In this document: piece by piece, positions 1 through 9,099 of the stretch | Numbering within the stretch: the first letter of the stretch is position 1 | How the letters are laid out: each line of letters starts with the position of its first letter | Assembly (NCBI RefSeq): GCF_001637225.1 | Contig: NZ_LVJI01000029.1 | Coordinates: 1 to 52,449, forward strand | Reading direction: 5' to 3' | Source of the DNA: Paenibacillus antarcticus | GTDB taxonomy: Bacteria; Bacillota; Bacilli; Paenibacillales; Paenibacillaceae | DNA length: 52,449 nucleotides | Program-made: the position numbers and the translations under genes | Notes under the pieces: model-generated | Databases searched by the model: none | Told to the model about the DNA's origin: nothing | The model's input: the letters and a program-made list of their open reading frames with translations, nothing else

Positions 1-4
1 GGGG

Positions 5-35
5 CATTAAGCTAACGGGACACGATAGCTTAATG
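5..35. repeat. Family B (CTAACGGG) hairpin repeat
   Basis: Nine-base perfect arms, CATTAAGCT and AGCTTAATG, enclose a loop that begins AACGGGACAC. The same core recurs near 26011, 26091, 48373, 51202 and 52361. It resembles the bcr-type intergenic repeats known from the Bacillus cereus group. The rest of 36-319 holds no gene I can support. Confidence 0.6.
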
Positions 36-319
36 TTAAGAAGGATTTAACTTAAATAACATAGAATAATTATTAAGAAGTGTGATTAGTAATAGGTTAT
101 CATAAATCGTGAAATCGCAATAAGGAGGGTTAAGATTGAACAATAGTGCCGCAAATAATAAGCTCCATGCAAAGTCTATATTATAACCACGGCGGTTATT
201 TGTAGGGAGCATAAATGAAGTAACCGCATGTTTTCATTCTGACTTGTATGGTGAAAACAGTTTATAATATAGGTTTTGCTACCTTAAAATTAAATTCTAT
301 TTTAAGGAGTAGATCTATT

Positions 320-589
320 TTGAAATATATTAATGCTGAAACTTTATTGCCAGAAGACTTACTTAAGGAAATACAGAAGTATGTGCAAGGTCGAATGGTA
401 TACATCCCTAACTCTGAAGGGTCTCGTAAAAAGTGGGGCGAAAAATCAGGGAACAGAAATTACCTGATCCTCAGAAACAGCCAGATTCGTCAGAAATTCG
501 GTGAGGGATCTAATATTGATCAGCTTTCAGAACTATTCAGCCTTTCCCATGATAGTATCAAAAAAATTGTGTACTCAAAAAATAACTAG
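320..589 (+). CDS. CD3324 family small protein
   Basis: An 89-residue protein read from a TTG start at 320, chosen because AAGGAG lies at 304-309 with ten bases of spacing. An upstream ATG at 248 has no ribosome binding site. The protein begins KYINAETLLPEDLL and contains the pattern VYIPN, KWGEKSG, RN..IR, F..G, then a C-terminal stretch (LFSLSHDSIKKIVY) that looks like a helix-turn-helix. This order matches the small CD3324 family of clostridia and bacilli, which has no established function but looks DNA-binding. It stands alone, with a terminator just downstream. The family call is from recognition of the motif order only. Confidence 0.75.
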   Translation: MKYINAETLLPEDLLKEIQKYVQGRMVYIPNSEGSRKKWGEKSGNRNYLILRNSQIRQKFGEGSNIDQLSELFSLSHDSIKKIVYSKNN

Positions 590-594
590 ATCAT

Positions 595-627
595 AAGGTT
601 TGTCGGGGTAAACCCGCAAGCCTTTTT
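595..627 (+). terminator. Rho-independent terminator
   Basis: AAGGTTTG pairs with CAAGCCTT around a CGGG/CCCG core, followed by TTTTT. It ends the small gene at 320-589. Confidence 0.75.
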
Positions 628-742
628 ATGTGCTCTACGAATACTAATTGTTTTCTACATATATTTATAAGCAGTCAATTCTATAATTAGAATCATAGGA
701 TTCACATGAATGAAATGACTAAAATCGAAAGTAGTAGCTCAC

Positions 743-2215
743 ATGGAACATATCTTTGGATTGAAAAAAATAAATAGTGAAGAAGCAACGATACTTGAAT
801 TACAGGATGCAATGGATAAGTGGGAAGTTACATCAAGAGAGCTTGTGATGTATTACATGTATCGAATCGCAACGATTGACCAGAGTGGTCCGATGATAAA
901 CGCTATTATGGAAATGAATCCAGATGCGATTTTTATTGCAGAAGCATTAGACCAAGAAAGAAAATTAGTAGGAGCAAGAAGCCCTTTACATGGTGTCCCT
1001 GTATTATTGAAAGGAAATATTGAAACAAATGATAAAATGCATACAAGTGCGGGTGCACTAGCCTTGGAGAACCATATAAGCTCAAGGGATGCCTTCCTTG
1101 TCCAACAACTAAGGAACGCAGGTGCAATTATTCTTGGGAAAACAAATATGACAGAATGGGCAAATGGGATGTCTTCATCCATGTGGGCGGGATACAGTTC
1201 AATAGGGGGACAAACAAAAAATCCATATGGGGATTTTTTTACTGGTGGATCTAGTACGGGATCTGCCGCATCCGTTGCAGCAAATCTTAGTACAATCGCA
1301 GTTGGGACAGAAACATCTGGCTCTATTTTAAGCCCAGCTATACAGAATGCTATCGTTGGCATAAAGCCAACCGTAGGTTTAATAAGTCGATTAGGAATAA
1401 TTCCGTGGACCTATTCTCAGGATACAGCTGGACCTATGGCAAGGACTGTGACTGATGCAGCGATCTTATTGGGTGCTCTTGCGGGCAAGGATGAAAGAGA
1501 TCCCGCTACTTGGAGGAATAAACATTCTAATGTGGACTATACAGTATTTTTGGATAAAGACGGATTAAGTAATGCAACTATAGGCGTTTTCAGAAATGTT
1601 CCACCTGAGAAATATCGTGACATTGGCGAGTATGATGAAAGATTATTTAATGATGCTGTGGCAAAACTTAAAGATTCTGGAGCCATAGTAATAGAAGATG
1701 TAGAAATTCCATCGTTTCATAAAGAGTGGGAATATAACAAAATGAACATTGAATTTAAGCATTCTGTTGAACTCTATTTGCAAAGGCTCCCCGCTCATTT
1801 TCCTATTCATACTTTAAATGAATTGATTGAATGGAACGAACAGAATACGGAGAATGCTTTGAAATATGGACAAGATTCATTGAAATATCGATCAATACTA
1901 GATAAGCCATTAAAGAGTCCGAAATATATTCTAGAGTCTATTACCGATTTATATTATTCACAAAATAGGGGTATAGATTATGCTTTAGAAAAGTACGGAT
2001 TGGATACAATCCTGTTTCCTTCTTATGTTGGAGCTGATATATGTGCGAGAGCGGGTTATCCATCCATAGCAGTACCTGCTGGGTTCCAAGAGAATGGAAG
2101 AGCATTTGGAATTACATTCGCAGGAACGGCTTATAGTGAACCGACACTCATTCGTATTGCATTTGCATTCGAACAAAAAACGAAACACAGGAGAATGCCA
2201 AATTTCAAGAATTAA
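743..2215 (+). CDS. Amidase signature family enzyme
   Basis: A 490-residue hydrolase of the amidase signature (AS) family, which cleaves amides through a Ser-cisSer-Lys triad. The catalytic lysine is expected in VLLKGNIET (near residue 91). The glycine/serine-rich signature GGSSTGSAASVAAN and the following GTETSGSI (residues about 165-195) supply the two serines. The length is normal for the family. The signature is slightly unusual in having STGSA where SGGSA is commoner. The ATG at 743 has only a weak ribosome binding site; the reading frame upstream of it soon meets a stop. No partner gene lies nearby, so the substrate cannot be inferred (peptide amides and indoleacetamide are typical of the family). 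The 314 bases before the next gene hold nothing recognisable. Confidence 0.85.
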   Translation: MEHIFGLKKINSEEATILELQDAMDKWEVTSRELVMYYMYRIATIDQSGPMINAIMEMNPDAIFIAEALDQERKLVGARSPLHGVPVLLKGNIETNDKMHTSAGALALENHISSRDAFLVQQLRNAGAIILGKTNMTEWANGMSSSMWAGYSSIGGQTKNPYGDFFTGGSSTGSAASVAANLSTIAVGTETSGSILSPAIQNAIVGIKPTVGLISRLGIIPWTYSQDTAGPMARTVTDAAILLGALAGKDERDPATWRNKHSNVDYTVFLDKDGLSNATIGVFRNVPPEKYRDIGEYDERLFNDAVAKLKDSGAIVIEDVEIPSFHKEWEYNKMNIEFKHSVELYLQRLPAHFPIHTLNELIEWNEQNTENALKYGQDSLKYRSILDKPLKSPKYILESITDLYYSQNRGIDYALEKYGLDTILFPSYVGADICARAGYPSIAVPAGFQENGRAFGITFAGTAYSEPTLIRIAFAFEQKTKHRRMPNFKN

Positions 2216-2529
2216 AAGAAATAAGACTCTGTTGGGAAGATACTTCTCAGTTTTGTTCCAGGTTGAAATGCCAGAAGCAAAAATATTTGCCTATTTGCCC
2301 ATGTGTGCGGGCCAAATGCAACGGTTGAGATGCGACAGTGAAACGGATTGGTATTGGTGAAATGTGGATTCCTGTTGATAGGAATTAAATGTGGATCGAT
2401 CTGATGCTTTGTGGAATTTTTATATTTTTGGGGTTTGCAACCTTTCCTGATTCTTTATCGTATAGAGAGGGTATTTAATGTTTATACCTCTATATGGAAT
2501 TTACTAACACGAGAAAGGGATGTTGTAAA

Positions 2530-3627
2530 TTGAAAATGAATAAAGGGAAAAGAAATCTACTTACGGCTACACTTGTAGCTACTCTTTTGGCGGCCCCTAT
2601 GGCGCTTTCATTACCTGCTGGGCATGCTGAAGCAGCAACTACCATTTCAAAGTTAAAGACAACTGCAACGCCGTTTAGCATAGAAGGAACTCGGACGACA
2701 ATTGATACGATCAATAAGAATAACACAACGTACATCGCATTGCGCCATCTTAATAATAGTTTAGGCCTGAGCACTAATTTTGTGAAGGCGACCCAGATGG
2801 TTAACATTGAGGGGAGAAGCCGGTCACTGCAGATTGATCTAAAGAATAAAACAACTAAATTTAACGGGCAGCAGCTTATCTTAGGATCTGAACCGATTCT
2901 TCAAGATAATACGACTTACCTACCGCTACGCTTCGTTTTAGAGCGGATGGGTTATGCCGTTTCCTATGAGCAAGCCACCAAATTGATTGGAATTCATGCT
3001 ATTCAAGAGAATAAGCTGAAGATTAACTCGGAAGTAGTCGGAGCAGATGGAGACGGCAAGTCATTACTCGTGCATTATCCGGTTATCTCGGGTTATGAGA
3101 ATACTACCGTTCAGCAGAAAATAAATACATTTCTGAAGAATGAAGCGGATAGGAATATCGCGGCTGGTTCGAAGCAAATGGATCAGGTTGTAGAAGGAAA
3201 CAAGAAAATATTAGCCGATAATCCCAAAGCTACGATTCGACAGCCGAGCTTCGATGGTCATTATACAGTAACTTATAACGAACAGGGTAAACTGAGCCTA
3301 TACGTGGATTACCATATCTATTCTGGGGGAGCTCATGGAGATACTGCACGAGTTCCTTACACATTCGACCTAGCAACTGGTAATTTGCTCTCATTGAAAG
3401 AAGTAGCAAATAGCAACGAGAATTACGTATCGATTATTAACAATAAGATTAAGTCTCAGGTTAATAGTAGCAATTTGCCATTGAATTACCCTTTCCAGAC
3501 TATAGAGGTAGATCGTGATTATTTCCTTAATCGCAATGGGGTTGTTATTTACTTCACACAAAATGAATATACTTCCTATGCGGAAGGGATGCCGGAGTTT
3601 GTTATTCCGTATACAGACTTCCGATAA
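2530..3627 (+). CDS. Secreted CuAO-N / DUF3298-like protein
   Basis: About 365 residues, read from the TTG at 2530, which has AAAGGG ten bases upstream; the ATG at 2536 is equally possible. An N-terminal signal peptide (hydrophobic run ATLVATLLAAPMALS, then AEAA) indicates export. Residues about 45-150 carry the YIALRHLNNSLG and YLPLRFVLERMG repeats of the copper amine oxidase N-terminal-like domain, a wall or stalk module that need not bind copper. The C-terminal half (YHIYSGGAHGDTARVPYTFDL) matches the DUF4163/DUF3298 type found in RsiV and related exported proteins, where it can bind muramidases. It is monocistronic. Its function is probably surface-related. The gene at 51457 shares only the N-terminal module. 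Confidence 0.8.
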   Translation: MKMNKGKRNLLTATLVATLLAAPMALSLPAGHAEAATTISKLKTTATPFSIEGTRTTIDTINKNNTTYIALRHLNNSLGLSTNFVKATQMVNIEGRSRSLQIDLKNKTTKFNGQQLILGSEPILQDNTTYLPLRFVLERMGYAVSYEQATKLIGIHAIQENKLKINSEVVGADGDGKSLLVHYPVISGYENTTVQQKINTFLKNEADRNIAAGSKQMDQVVEGNKKILADNPKATIRQPSFDGHYTVTYNEQGKLSLYVDYHIYSGGAHGDTARVPYTFDLATGNLLSLKEVANSNENYVSIINNKIKSQVNSSNLPLNYPFQTIEVDRDYFLNRNGVVIYFTQNEYTSYAEGMPEFVIPYTDFR

Positions 3628-3647
3628 GAGAATGCGAGTTGTGGCTT

Positions 3648-3680
3648 GACACTGACCTTTCCTTGGTAAGTGTCTTTTTT
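3648..3680 (+). terminator. Rho-independent terminator
   Basis: GACACTGACC pairs with GGTAAGTGTC (nine of ten positions), followed by six T. It ends the secreted protein gene at 2530-3627. Confidence 0.75.
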
Positions 3681-3879
3681 AATACTGATCTAGAAACTTC
3701 GTTATGAAAACAGGCAACTGTTAAACTAACGGTATACAAGAGTAAAACAACAAGATGCTGATATGTATAACTGGTTTATAAGACAGACATGCTATAAACA
3801 TACATATACCAAAAATTTAGAATCCATTCTTCATATTCTACCAGTACAAGAAGTATCAAAAGGAGGGGGCTATGAAATC

Positions 3880-4163
3880 ATGATAGATTCGTTCGTATCC
3901 TCCAATAGCACATGTACTATAAAGTGCCGCAAGGTGGTTTGTTTTTTGCTGGTATACTGACTTATTGAAATAATTTTGTAGCCGCTGCAAGTCGGATTCT
4001 AGAGTATACCGAGGAAGGCCGGGGCGCTAAATTCAAATGAAATTTAATCCAGCTCTTCAGGGATGGCAGTTTCATGCTGCGTATTTTCTGAAATCAGCGT
4101 GGACGGATTCGAACCAAGTGTTCCGTACCAATTCAGAAGATTTGGTCTTCAAAATCCACTTTT
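3880..4163 (+). pseudogene. Decayed copy of alpha/beta hydrolase (5' and 3' ends only)
   Basis: Base-by-base comparison with the intact hydrolase at 9100-9810 shows the first ~115 bp and last ~165 bp retained and about 415 bp of the middle deleted. The deleted part contained the GHSAGG nucleophile elbow. The copy keeps the AAGGAGG ribosome binding site and even upstream sequence (TATAAACATACATATACC), so the duplication included the leader. A one-base loss in the poly-T stretch near 3947 and a TGA further on break the frame. It cannot encode an enzyme. Confidence 0.8.
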
Positions 4164-4340
4164 AAAATCAGGTAGGGACCTATCGCAGAAGGTATTGTAT
4201 CTGGGGACTAATGTGTTCTGTCCAATCCATGATTACAAGGTATCGTTGATTGACGGGAAGGTCCGATAGCTAGATAAAGGCTGCGTAGAAACTTGATTGA
4301 GCAGGAAAGGAAATGTATTTGTGCTGGTATAACAATAAGA

Positions 4341-4372
4341 GCGAGCGCTGGAGAAAATCCAGGCTCGCTTTG
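4341..4372 (+). terminator. Hairpin, probable terminator
   Basis: GCGAGC-G-CTGG pairs with CCAGGCTCGC with a one-base bulge, followed by a short T-rich tail. It lies downstream of the decayed hydrolase copy. 4164-4340 holds no supported gene. Confidence 0.5.
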
Positions 4373-4405
4373 TGTCTGTATGTGAGTACTTGTCATGCAA
4401 GACTA

Positions 4406-4441
4406 AAAAGGCAGGATCGGGGAGTGCCTTATCCTGCCTTC
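4406..4441 (-). terminator. Terminator of the MATE gene
   Basis: AAGGCAGGAT and ATCCTGCCTT form a ten-base stem. Read on the minus strand it is followed by TTTTTAG, which fits the end of the minus-strand transporter gene. Confidence 0.75.
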
Positions 4442-4459
4442 TTGCGTGTTATATGTTTT

Positions 4460-5812
4460 CTACTGTACTAAACTATCTAAATCCGGCTGTAATTTGTTCC
4501 GCAGAACATACAGCATGATGGCACCAACAAGGAACGCGACAGCATCCGCAATAACGAGCGACCAGACCACACCTTGGAAGCCGTTCATTCGATTGGCGAT
4601 ATACAATACAGGAATCAGAGTAATTCCTTGAATAATTGACATAATAAAGGCAGCCGTTCCTTGCGCTGTTGCTTGGAAGATCCCCATAAACAACGTGGTC
4701 ATTCCTGTAATGAACAAGGATAAGAATGTCACATGTAGAATATAGCTGCCCATTTCGATTAATTGCGGGTCATTCGTAAATAGACCAATTAAGTTGTCGG
4801 AAATCAAATAGACGATAATACCGAACACGACTGCTAGCGCTACAATTATTTTGAGCGTAAATCCAATGGTTTGCTTCATTCGTAATTTATTCGCTGTAAA
4901 AGAGAAGGCAATTAACGGTACGACTCCCTCGCACAATCCCATCAGAATAAATTCAGGAAATTGCAATAAACGTGATGAAATTCCGAAAGCAGCTACAGCC
5001 TGATCCCCATAATCGACAAGATAATGGTTAAAGATGAGTGACATTGCACCCAAGAAGATACTCATAACAAACACGGGAACTCCGATTTTGAATATATTGC
5101 TCAGAATCTCCTTGGAAGCCTTGAACCATTTTACAGAGGCGGTTAAGAATTGACTCTTATACCCCATATAAAAGGCATAGTATACACACGCAACCAAGTT
5201 AGAGATCACTGTAGCAGATGCAACGCCGATCACGCTCCAATGGAAGACGAAAATAACTAGCGCATCGAGAATAATATTCACGACAACACTGAGAATCATA
5301 CCGATCATTGAGGTCATTGCTGCACCCTCCGAGCGCACAATATTCTCAAGTGTGAAGAATAATACGACAATTGGTGAACCAATAAGCATAACCGTGACAT
5401 AATCTTTTGTAAATCCAAAGGAGTCAGGTGTTGCCCCCAGGCCATGAACGATTGAATCGATCAAGGGGAGGCCAACGGCCATTGCGATAAAACCGAGAAC
5501 TAAACTGCTGTAAAAGGCGAATGAAGATACATGCTTTACATCCTCATATTTCTTCTCTCCCAGTAAACGGGAGATGAATGTACCGCTACCCATGCCAATC
5601 AAGTTGCCGAGCGCCATAATCAACGCGAATAACGGCAAGGTTAGTGCGAGTGCGGTTAACATGGCCGTATTGCCCAGTGTACCAAGGAAATAGGCATTTA
5701 AGATGGAGTATATGACACTCATTGACGTACCTAGCATCATCGGTACAGCGAAGTGAGCGACGGCTTTTGCGATAGGTGCTTTTTCAAAGTAATGGAGGTT
5801 TTCTGCTTCCAT
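4460..5812 (-). CDS. MATE family multidrug efflux transporter
   Basis: About 450 residues with roughly twelve hydrophobic membrane segments. The N-terminal motif PMMLGTSMSVIYSILNAYFLG and the internal repeat of the first half in the second identify a MATE (multidrug and toxin extrusion) antiporter, which expels cationic drugs in exchange for sodium or protons. I start at the ATG at 5812 (MEAENLHYFEKAPIAK); a GTG at 5824 is possible but leaves no room for a ribosome binding site. It is divergent from the TetR gene at 5942. The 130-bp gap contains three similar operator-like sites, so the pump is probably repressed by that regulator and induced by a ligand. The drug specificity is unknown. Confidence 0.85.
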   Translation of the reverse strand: MEAENLHYFEKAPIAKAVAHFAVPMMLGTSMSVIYSILNAYFLGTLGNTAMLTALALTLPLFALIMALGNLIGMGSGTFISRLLGEKKYEDVKHVSSFAFYSSLVLGFIAMAVGLPLIDSIVHGLGATPDSFGFTKDYVTVMLIGSPIVVLFFTLENIVRSEGAAMTSMIGMILSVVVNIILDALVIFVFHWSVIGVASATVISNLVACVYYAFYMGYKSQFLTASVKWFKASKEILSNIFKIGVPVFVMSIFLGAMSLIFNHYLVDYGDQAVAAFGISSRLLQFPEFILMGLCEGVVPLIAFSFTANKLRMKQTIGFTLKIIVALAVVFGIIVYLISDNLIGLFTNDPQLIEMGSYILHVTFLSLFITGMTTLFMGIFQATAQGTAAFIMSIIQGITLIPVLYIANRMNGFQGVVWSLVIADAVAFLVGAIMLYVLRNKLQPDLDSLVQ

Positions 5813-5840
5813 GTGGGTCACCACTTTCTTTATTATGATT

Positions 5841-5926
5841 ATCTAACGGTGTTAGATTGAACCTTACAGTGTTAGATGTTATCATGAACTTATGAACCTG
5901 TAAAGAACAAACTTACACTGTTAGAT
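5841..5926. promoter_or_regulatory. Three TetR operator-like sites between pump and regulator
   Basis: Site 1 is the palindrome ATCTAACGGTGTTAGAT at 5841-5857. Sites 2 (CTTACAGTGTTAGAT, 5863-5877) and 3 (CTTACACTGTTAGAT, 5912-5926) repeat the same TGTTAGAT half with a diverged left half. Site 3 ends just before the GGGGG ribosome binding site of the TetR gene. Dual control and autoregulation by the TetR protein at 5942 is an inference. Confidence 0.65.
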
Positions 5927-5941
5927 AGAAGGGGGATAATA

Positions 5942-6622
5942 ATGAAGAAGCAGCAGCCTCAGATTTCGGAGGATAAGATTCTGGAAGCCTCGTGGGAGCT
6001 TCTGGGGGAGGAAGGCATTGAGAAATTCAGTTTGAGACGATTGGCCGACCGGCTGGGGATTCAAGCTCCCTCTCTGTACTGGTACTTCAAGAGCAAGCAG
6101 AATCTCTATCAGCGTCTGGCAAACCAAGTATCGAAAACGATTCTGGACGAGTTCCACTCCGAGGGGGACTGGAAGGATCAGTTGACGGGGCTTGCGGTAA
6201 CGATACGTAGTGTGCTCAGCCGGTATCCCTGTTCCACACAGCTCATGATGATGACGCTGCCCCACGAACCGGACATCATCCGGTTCACTAACCGTATGTT
6301 GCTCTGCGTGGAATCGACGCCACTTGAGCAAGAGCATAAAATGCAAGTGGTTACTACGCTAGTGAACTACATCTTCTACTTCGTTCTAGACGATTATCAG
6401 CATGAACGTAATGTCTCCGCTATCCTTAAGGACCAGGAAGCGCTCCCGGGTGAGGAGATGATTCGCCTTCTGGACTCCATGAGCGAGGCGGAAGCGGGAC
6501 TGTTCAAGAGGATGTTCAAGAGCGGGCTGTTCGAGCTGATGGGGACCGACGGGGCTTTTGAGTTCGGATTGAAGTTGATTCTGCTGGGGATTGAACAGGT
6601 GATAAAGGATCAGGAGAAGTAG
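5942..6622 (+). CDS. TetR family transcriptional regulator
   Basis: 226 residues. The N-terminal helix-turn-helix is clear: ILEASWELLGEEGIEKFSLRRLADRLGIQAPSLYWYFKSKQNLY (residues about 13-56). The C-terminal portion resembles the TetR_C type that binds inducer. It starts at an ATG with GGGGGA upstream. It is transcribed away from the MATE pump, with shared palindromes between them, so it is most likely the pump's ligand-responsive repressor. The coding sequence is visibly richer in G+C than the neighbouring transporter, which may mark a different ancestry. Confidence 0.85.
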   Translation: MKKQQPQISEDKILEASWELLGEEGIEKFSLRRLADRLGIQAPSLYWYFKSKQNLYQRLANQVSKTILDEFHSEGDWKDQLTGLAVTIRSVLSRYPCSTQLMMMTLPHEPDIIRFTNRMLLCVESTPLEQEHKMQVVTTLVNYIFYFVLDDYQHERNVSAILKDQEALPGEEMIRLLDSMSEAEAGLFKRMFKSGLFELMGTDGAFEFGLKLILLGIEQVIKDQEK

Positions 6623-6852
6623 AATGTAAAAAACTGCTCATTCGGTAGTCAGATGGGCGGATTCGGATGCATCTTACCATTTACGGTGAAATGTTGTGAT
6701 GAAGATACAATGTTAAGATGACATATTGAAAAGCAGGTGTTTCAGTATCCTGCTCTTGTTATTAAGCTAGCAGGCAGGATAGTTGAGTAAGGTATTTAAA
6801 GAAATTAGAATGGATTGTTAATATTTTTGGGGGATATATAAACCTAAAGAGT

Positions 6853-6884
6853 CGAATTCTTTGCTTACAAGAATTCGAATTTTT
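6853..6884 (+). terminator. Terminator hairpin
   Basis: CGAATTCTT and AAGAATTCG form a nine-base stem followed by AATTTTTATT. It is the nearest good terminator after the TetR gene. Confidence 0.6.
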
Positions 6885-6916
6885 ATTCAACTTGGGAATA
6901 TTTTTGTATTATCAGT

Positions 6917-6944
6917 AAAAGCCTGAGAAATCAGGCTTTTCTTA
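6917..6944. terminator. Bidirectional terminator
   Basis: AAAAGCCTGA and TCAGGCTTTT flank a four-base loop. It is usable from both sides, between the TetR gene and the minus-strand CtaG-like gene. A similar hairpin preceded by the same TATCAGTAAAAGC lead-in occurs near 26570. 6945-7196 contains a minus-strand frame with a hydrophobic end that I do not support as a gene. Confidence 0.65.
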
Positions 6945-7196
6945 TTGTCATAACGGTAAAAATGTCACCAAAAAGCCGAAGGAGCAGGTGAACGAAAGGT
7001 AGAGCTAGCAAACATATGATCAGTAAAATTTCGCTTCGCGTATTCACCGCTTCTCTAGACATAGAAACAATTGAGACATCGCTGTCACAACGAGGGCGGT
7101 GATGTAAAATCCTAAATGAGCATACACAGAACATTACAGAGACATTAGAATATAAGAAATCCGAAAGATGATCAAGTTGTAAAGGCACCACGCAAA

Positions 7197-8003
7197 CTAG
7201 CGAGTCATGGAAAATTTAGAGAATAGGGACTGGGAAGATCGGTACCATTGAAGCCAGAAAATGAAGATTAAAACTAGATCGATCAAATCTCCTCCATAAT
7301 ACATCAACAAGCCTCCTGTTAAACCTTGGGCTTGAGGTATTCCTTCCGGGGGCTCCGCATAAATCAGCTTGGACAATATTCCATGACCTGCAAATGCAAT
7401 GATCATCACAAAGGAACGCAAATTATAGCTGGTTCGATGCGGAGCAAGATCGGTATAAATTAAGGAAGCTGTAAACAGGTAGCCTGCCACAAAGACATGA
7501 AAATGTACCAGAATATGAATAAGCATATTATGCTGCATCGCAGAATAGAGACCTGCCCCGTAGATCAGCCACAGTCCTCCGATATTAAGAGTGGCCGCTG
7601 TAATGGGATGAGAAATCCATAATACCGGTTTGGATTTGAGCAAACGAGTGACGCTCCTTGCCCAGTGTACTTCCATTGTCCGAAGAGCAAGAGCTACAGG
7701 CGAGGATAAGACGATAAGCAGTGGTCCTAACATGCCTAACAGCAAATGCCCCAACATATGCGCTCTAAAATCCAGATGTGCCCAATCAGCGAGAGGGCCT
7801 GTAACGGCTGACGCCGAGCTCAACACACCGATTATGAAGCATCCATAACGATACATTGGCCACCGCTGAAAGCGTTTATTGGAAGACAGGGTAGCATAAA
7901 GATATAGTGCAAAAGCTGCTGCAGTGATTATGACTGGAATAAATATAGATGGAAACAATTCGATGGTCCCGCTTTGTGAATGACTCATATGGTGGTTAGT
8001 CAT
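7197..8003 (-). CDS. Cytochrome c oxidase assembly protein, CtaG-like
   Basis: About 268 residues and seven membrane segments. Histidine-bearing motifs (DFRAHMLGHLLLGMLGPLL, and HNMLIHILVHFHVFVAGYLF) are typical of the caa3_CtaG family. These membrane proteins act in copper delivery or assembly for caa3-type oxidases. The ATG at 8003 is chosen because it overlaps the end of the upstream gene (ATGACTAA), giving translational coupling; an upstream in-frame start would overlap that gene further. It pairs with the DUF2243 gene at 7996-8502. No oxidase subunit genes lie in the window. Confidence 0.8.
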   Translation of the reverse strand: MTNHHMSHSQSGTIELFPSIFIPVIITAAAFALYLYATLSSNKRFQRWPMYRYGCFIIGVLSSASAVTGPLADWAHLDFRAHMLGHLLLGMLGPLLIVLSSPVALALRTMEVHWARSVTRLLKSKPVLWISHPITAATLNIGGLWLIYGAGLYSAMQHNMLIHILVHFHVFVAGYLFTASLIYTDLAPHRTSYNLRSFVMIIAFAGHGILSKLIYAEPPEGIPQAQGLTGGLLMYYGGDLIDLVLIFIFWLQWYRSSQSLFSKFSMTR

Positions 8004-8502
8004 ATTGAACGGATTCTTCCGGAGGCATGCGTTTCGGGCTCGTTCGCAGGGTAATAACAACTCCGGAAATTAACAAAGCGAGGGCTGCAAGATTCCATAC
8101 CCAATCATACAGGGAAATATCAACGTTATAGCGAATCTGGTGCAGCCGCATCAGCTTATGCTGAATAATGCCGTCATAAAGCTGGAAAATACCTGATCCC
8201 AGCAGAATGCCTCCAATCCACCTGCGCAGCCAGAAAGCGTCCCGGCGTCTAAGGTCTGAGAGCATGAATGAAGATCCTATCGTTGCAAAAAAACTGAACG
8301 CATGGAATAAGCCATCGGATACAAGGCCAATGTCGCTAGTGGATTTATCATAAAAGTGGTGCCAGTGCAGAAGCTGGTGGAACACGACCTCATCTATGAA
8401 GGCAATAACCCCGAAGCCGAATAAAATACCTGACCATAAATTACGGGCCGAGTAATTACGACGATCGGCGGGTTTATTCATTCTTATTTTAACTTTATCC
8501 AT
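7996..8502 (-). CDS. DUF2243 family membrane protein
   Basis: 168 residues with four predicted membrane segments. The paired motifs FIDEVVFHQLLHWHHFYD and LYDGIIQHKLMRLHQIRY are repeated, histidine-rich and characteristic of DUF2243. The repeats look like an internal duplication. AAGGAG lies nine bases before the ATG. It forms a two-gene operon with the CtaG-like gene, overlapping it by eight bases. This pairing suggests a role in metal handling or respiratory assembly, but the family function is not established. Confidence 0.8.
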   Translation of the reverse strand: MDKVKIRMNKPADRRNYSARNLWSGILFGFGVIAFIDEVVFHQLLHWHHFYDKSTSDIGLVSDGLFHAFSFFATIGSSFMLSDLRRRDAFWLRRWIGGILLGSGIFQLYDGIIQHKLMRLHQIRYNVDISLYDWVWNLAALALLISGVVITLRTSPKRMPPEESVQYD

Positions 8503-8719
8503 GATCGATCTCCTTAATTTATATATTTTTCACGCTTGAACTCTTCATGCGTTTATTCATAGTTTTACCATCAAAGAATTACGGTAAACTATATATTATT
8601 TATCATAATGCTCTAATTGAATGTGAATGGAGCCTAGACATCCGATCTTTGTTTCCACATGAATACCTTTGTAAGGATTAAACTCCTTTATGTGCTTAAT
8701 TGTGTTATCAAAAAAATGA

Positions 8720-8866
8720 CTGCACTGTACTTTTCAGCACCAGCCCACAGCCTATATTAACGTTCCAGACCAAGGCATAAAATGTTCAGGTCCAGTCTAT
8801 TATGGAAAGGACTATGCCAGACTGAAGAAAATAAAAGCGAAATACGATCCAAAAATTGTGTATTAA
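8720..8866 (+). pseudogene. 3' remnant of a BBE-type FAD oxidoreductase
   Basis: About 48 codons in one frame read YINVPD then SGPVYYGKDYARLKKIKAKYDP, then a stop. This is the C-terminal signature of berberine-bridge-like FAD-linked oxidases. Nothing upstream (8503-8719) continues the frame, and a TGA at 8717 precedes it. It is a relic of a gene of about 1.3 kb that has otherwise been lost. 8867-9099 holds only the leader of the hydrolase. Confidence 0.7.
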
Positions 8867-9099
8867 TTGATATCGCGTATAAATAGAGGTATAAAGAAAT
8901 AGATAAGAATTATTCCGTACTCACTGTAATAGTAAACGCTATAAACATACATATACCAAGAAGTTTGAATCTATCAAAGGATGGGTTAATTGATCGAAGA
9001 AAGAAGAAGGAACAATCTAGAGAGATTTATTAAAGAAGTAATAGAAATCTCGCCTCATTTTCTATCATAACAAGCATCAAAAGGAGGTTTTTTGGAATC

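Noticed and set aside
853..1362. Minus-strand frame inside the amidase gene
   Set aside because: Antisense shadow of a strongly recognised enzyme.
6931..7191. 86-residue minus-strand frame after the CtaG-like gene
   Set aside because: Hydrophobic only at its end, no ribosome binding site and no family resemblance; another frame of the same strand looks equally plausible.
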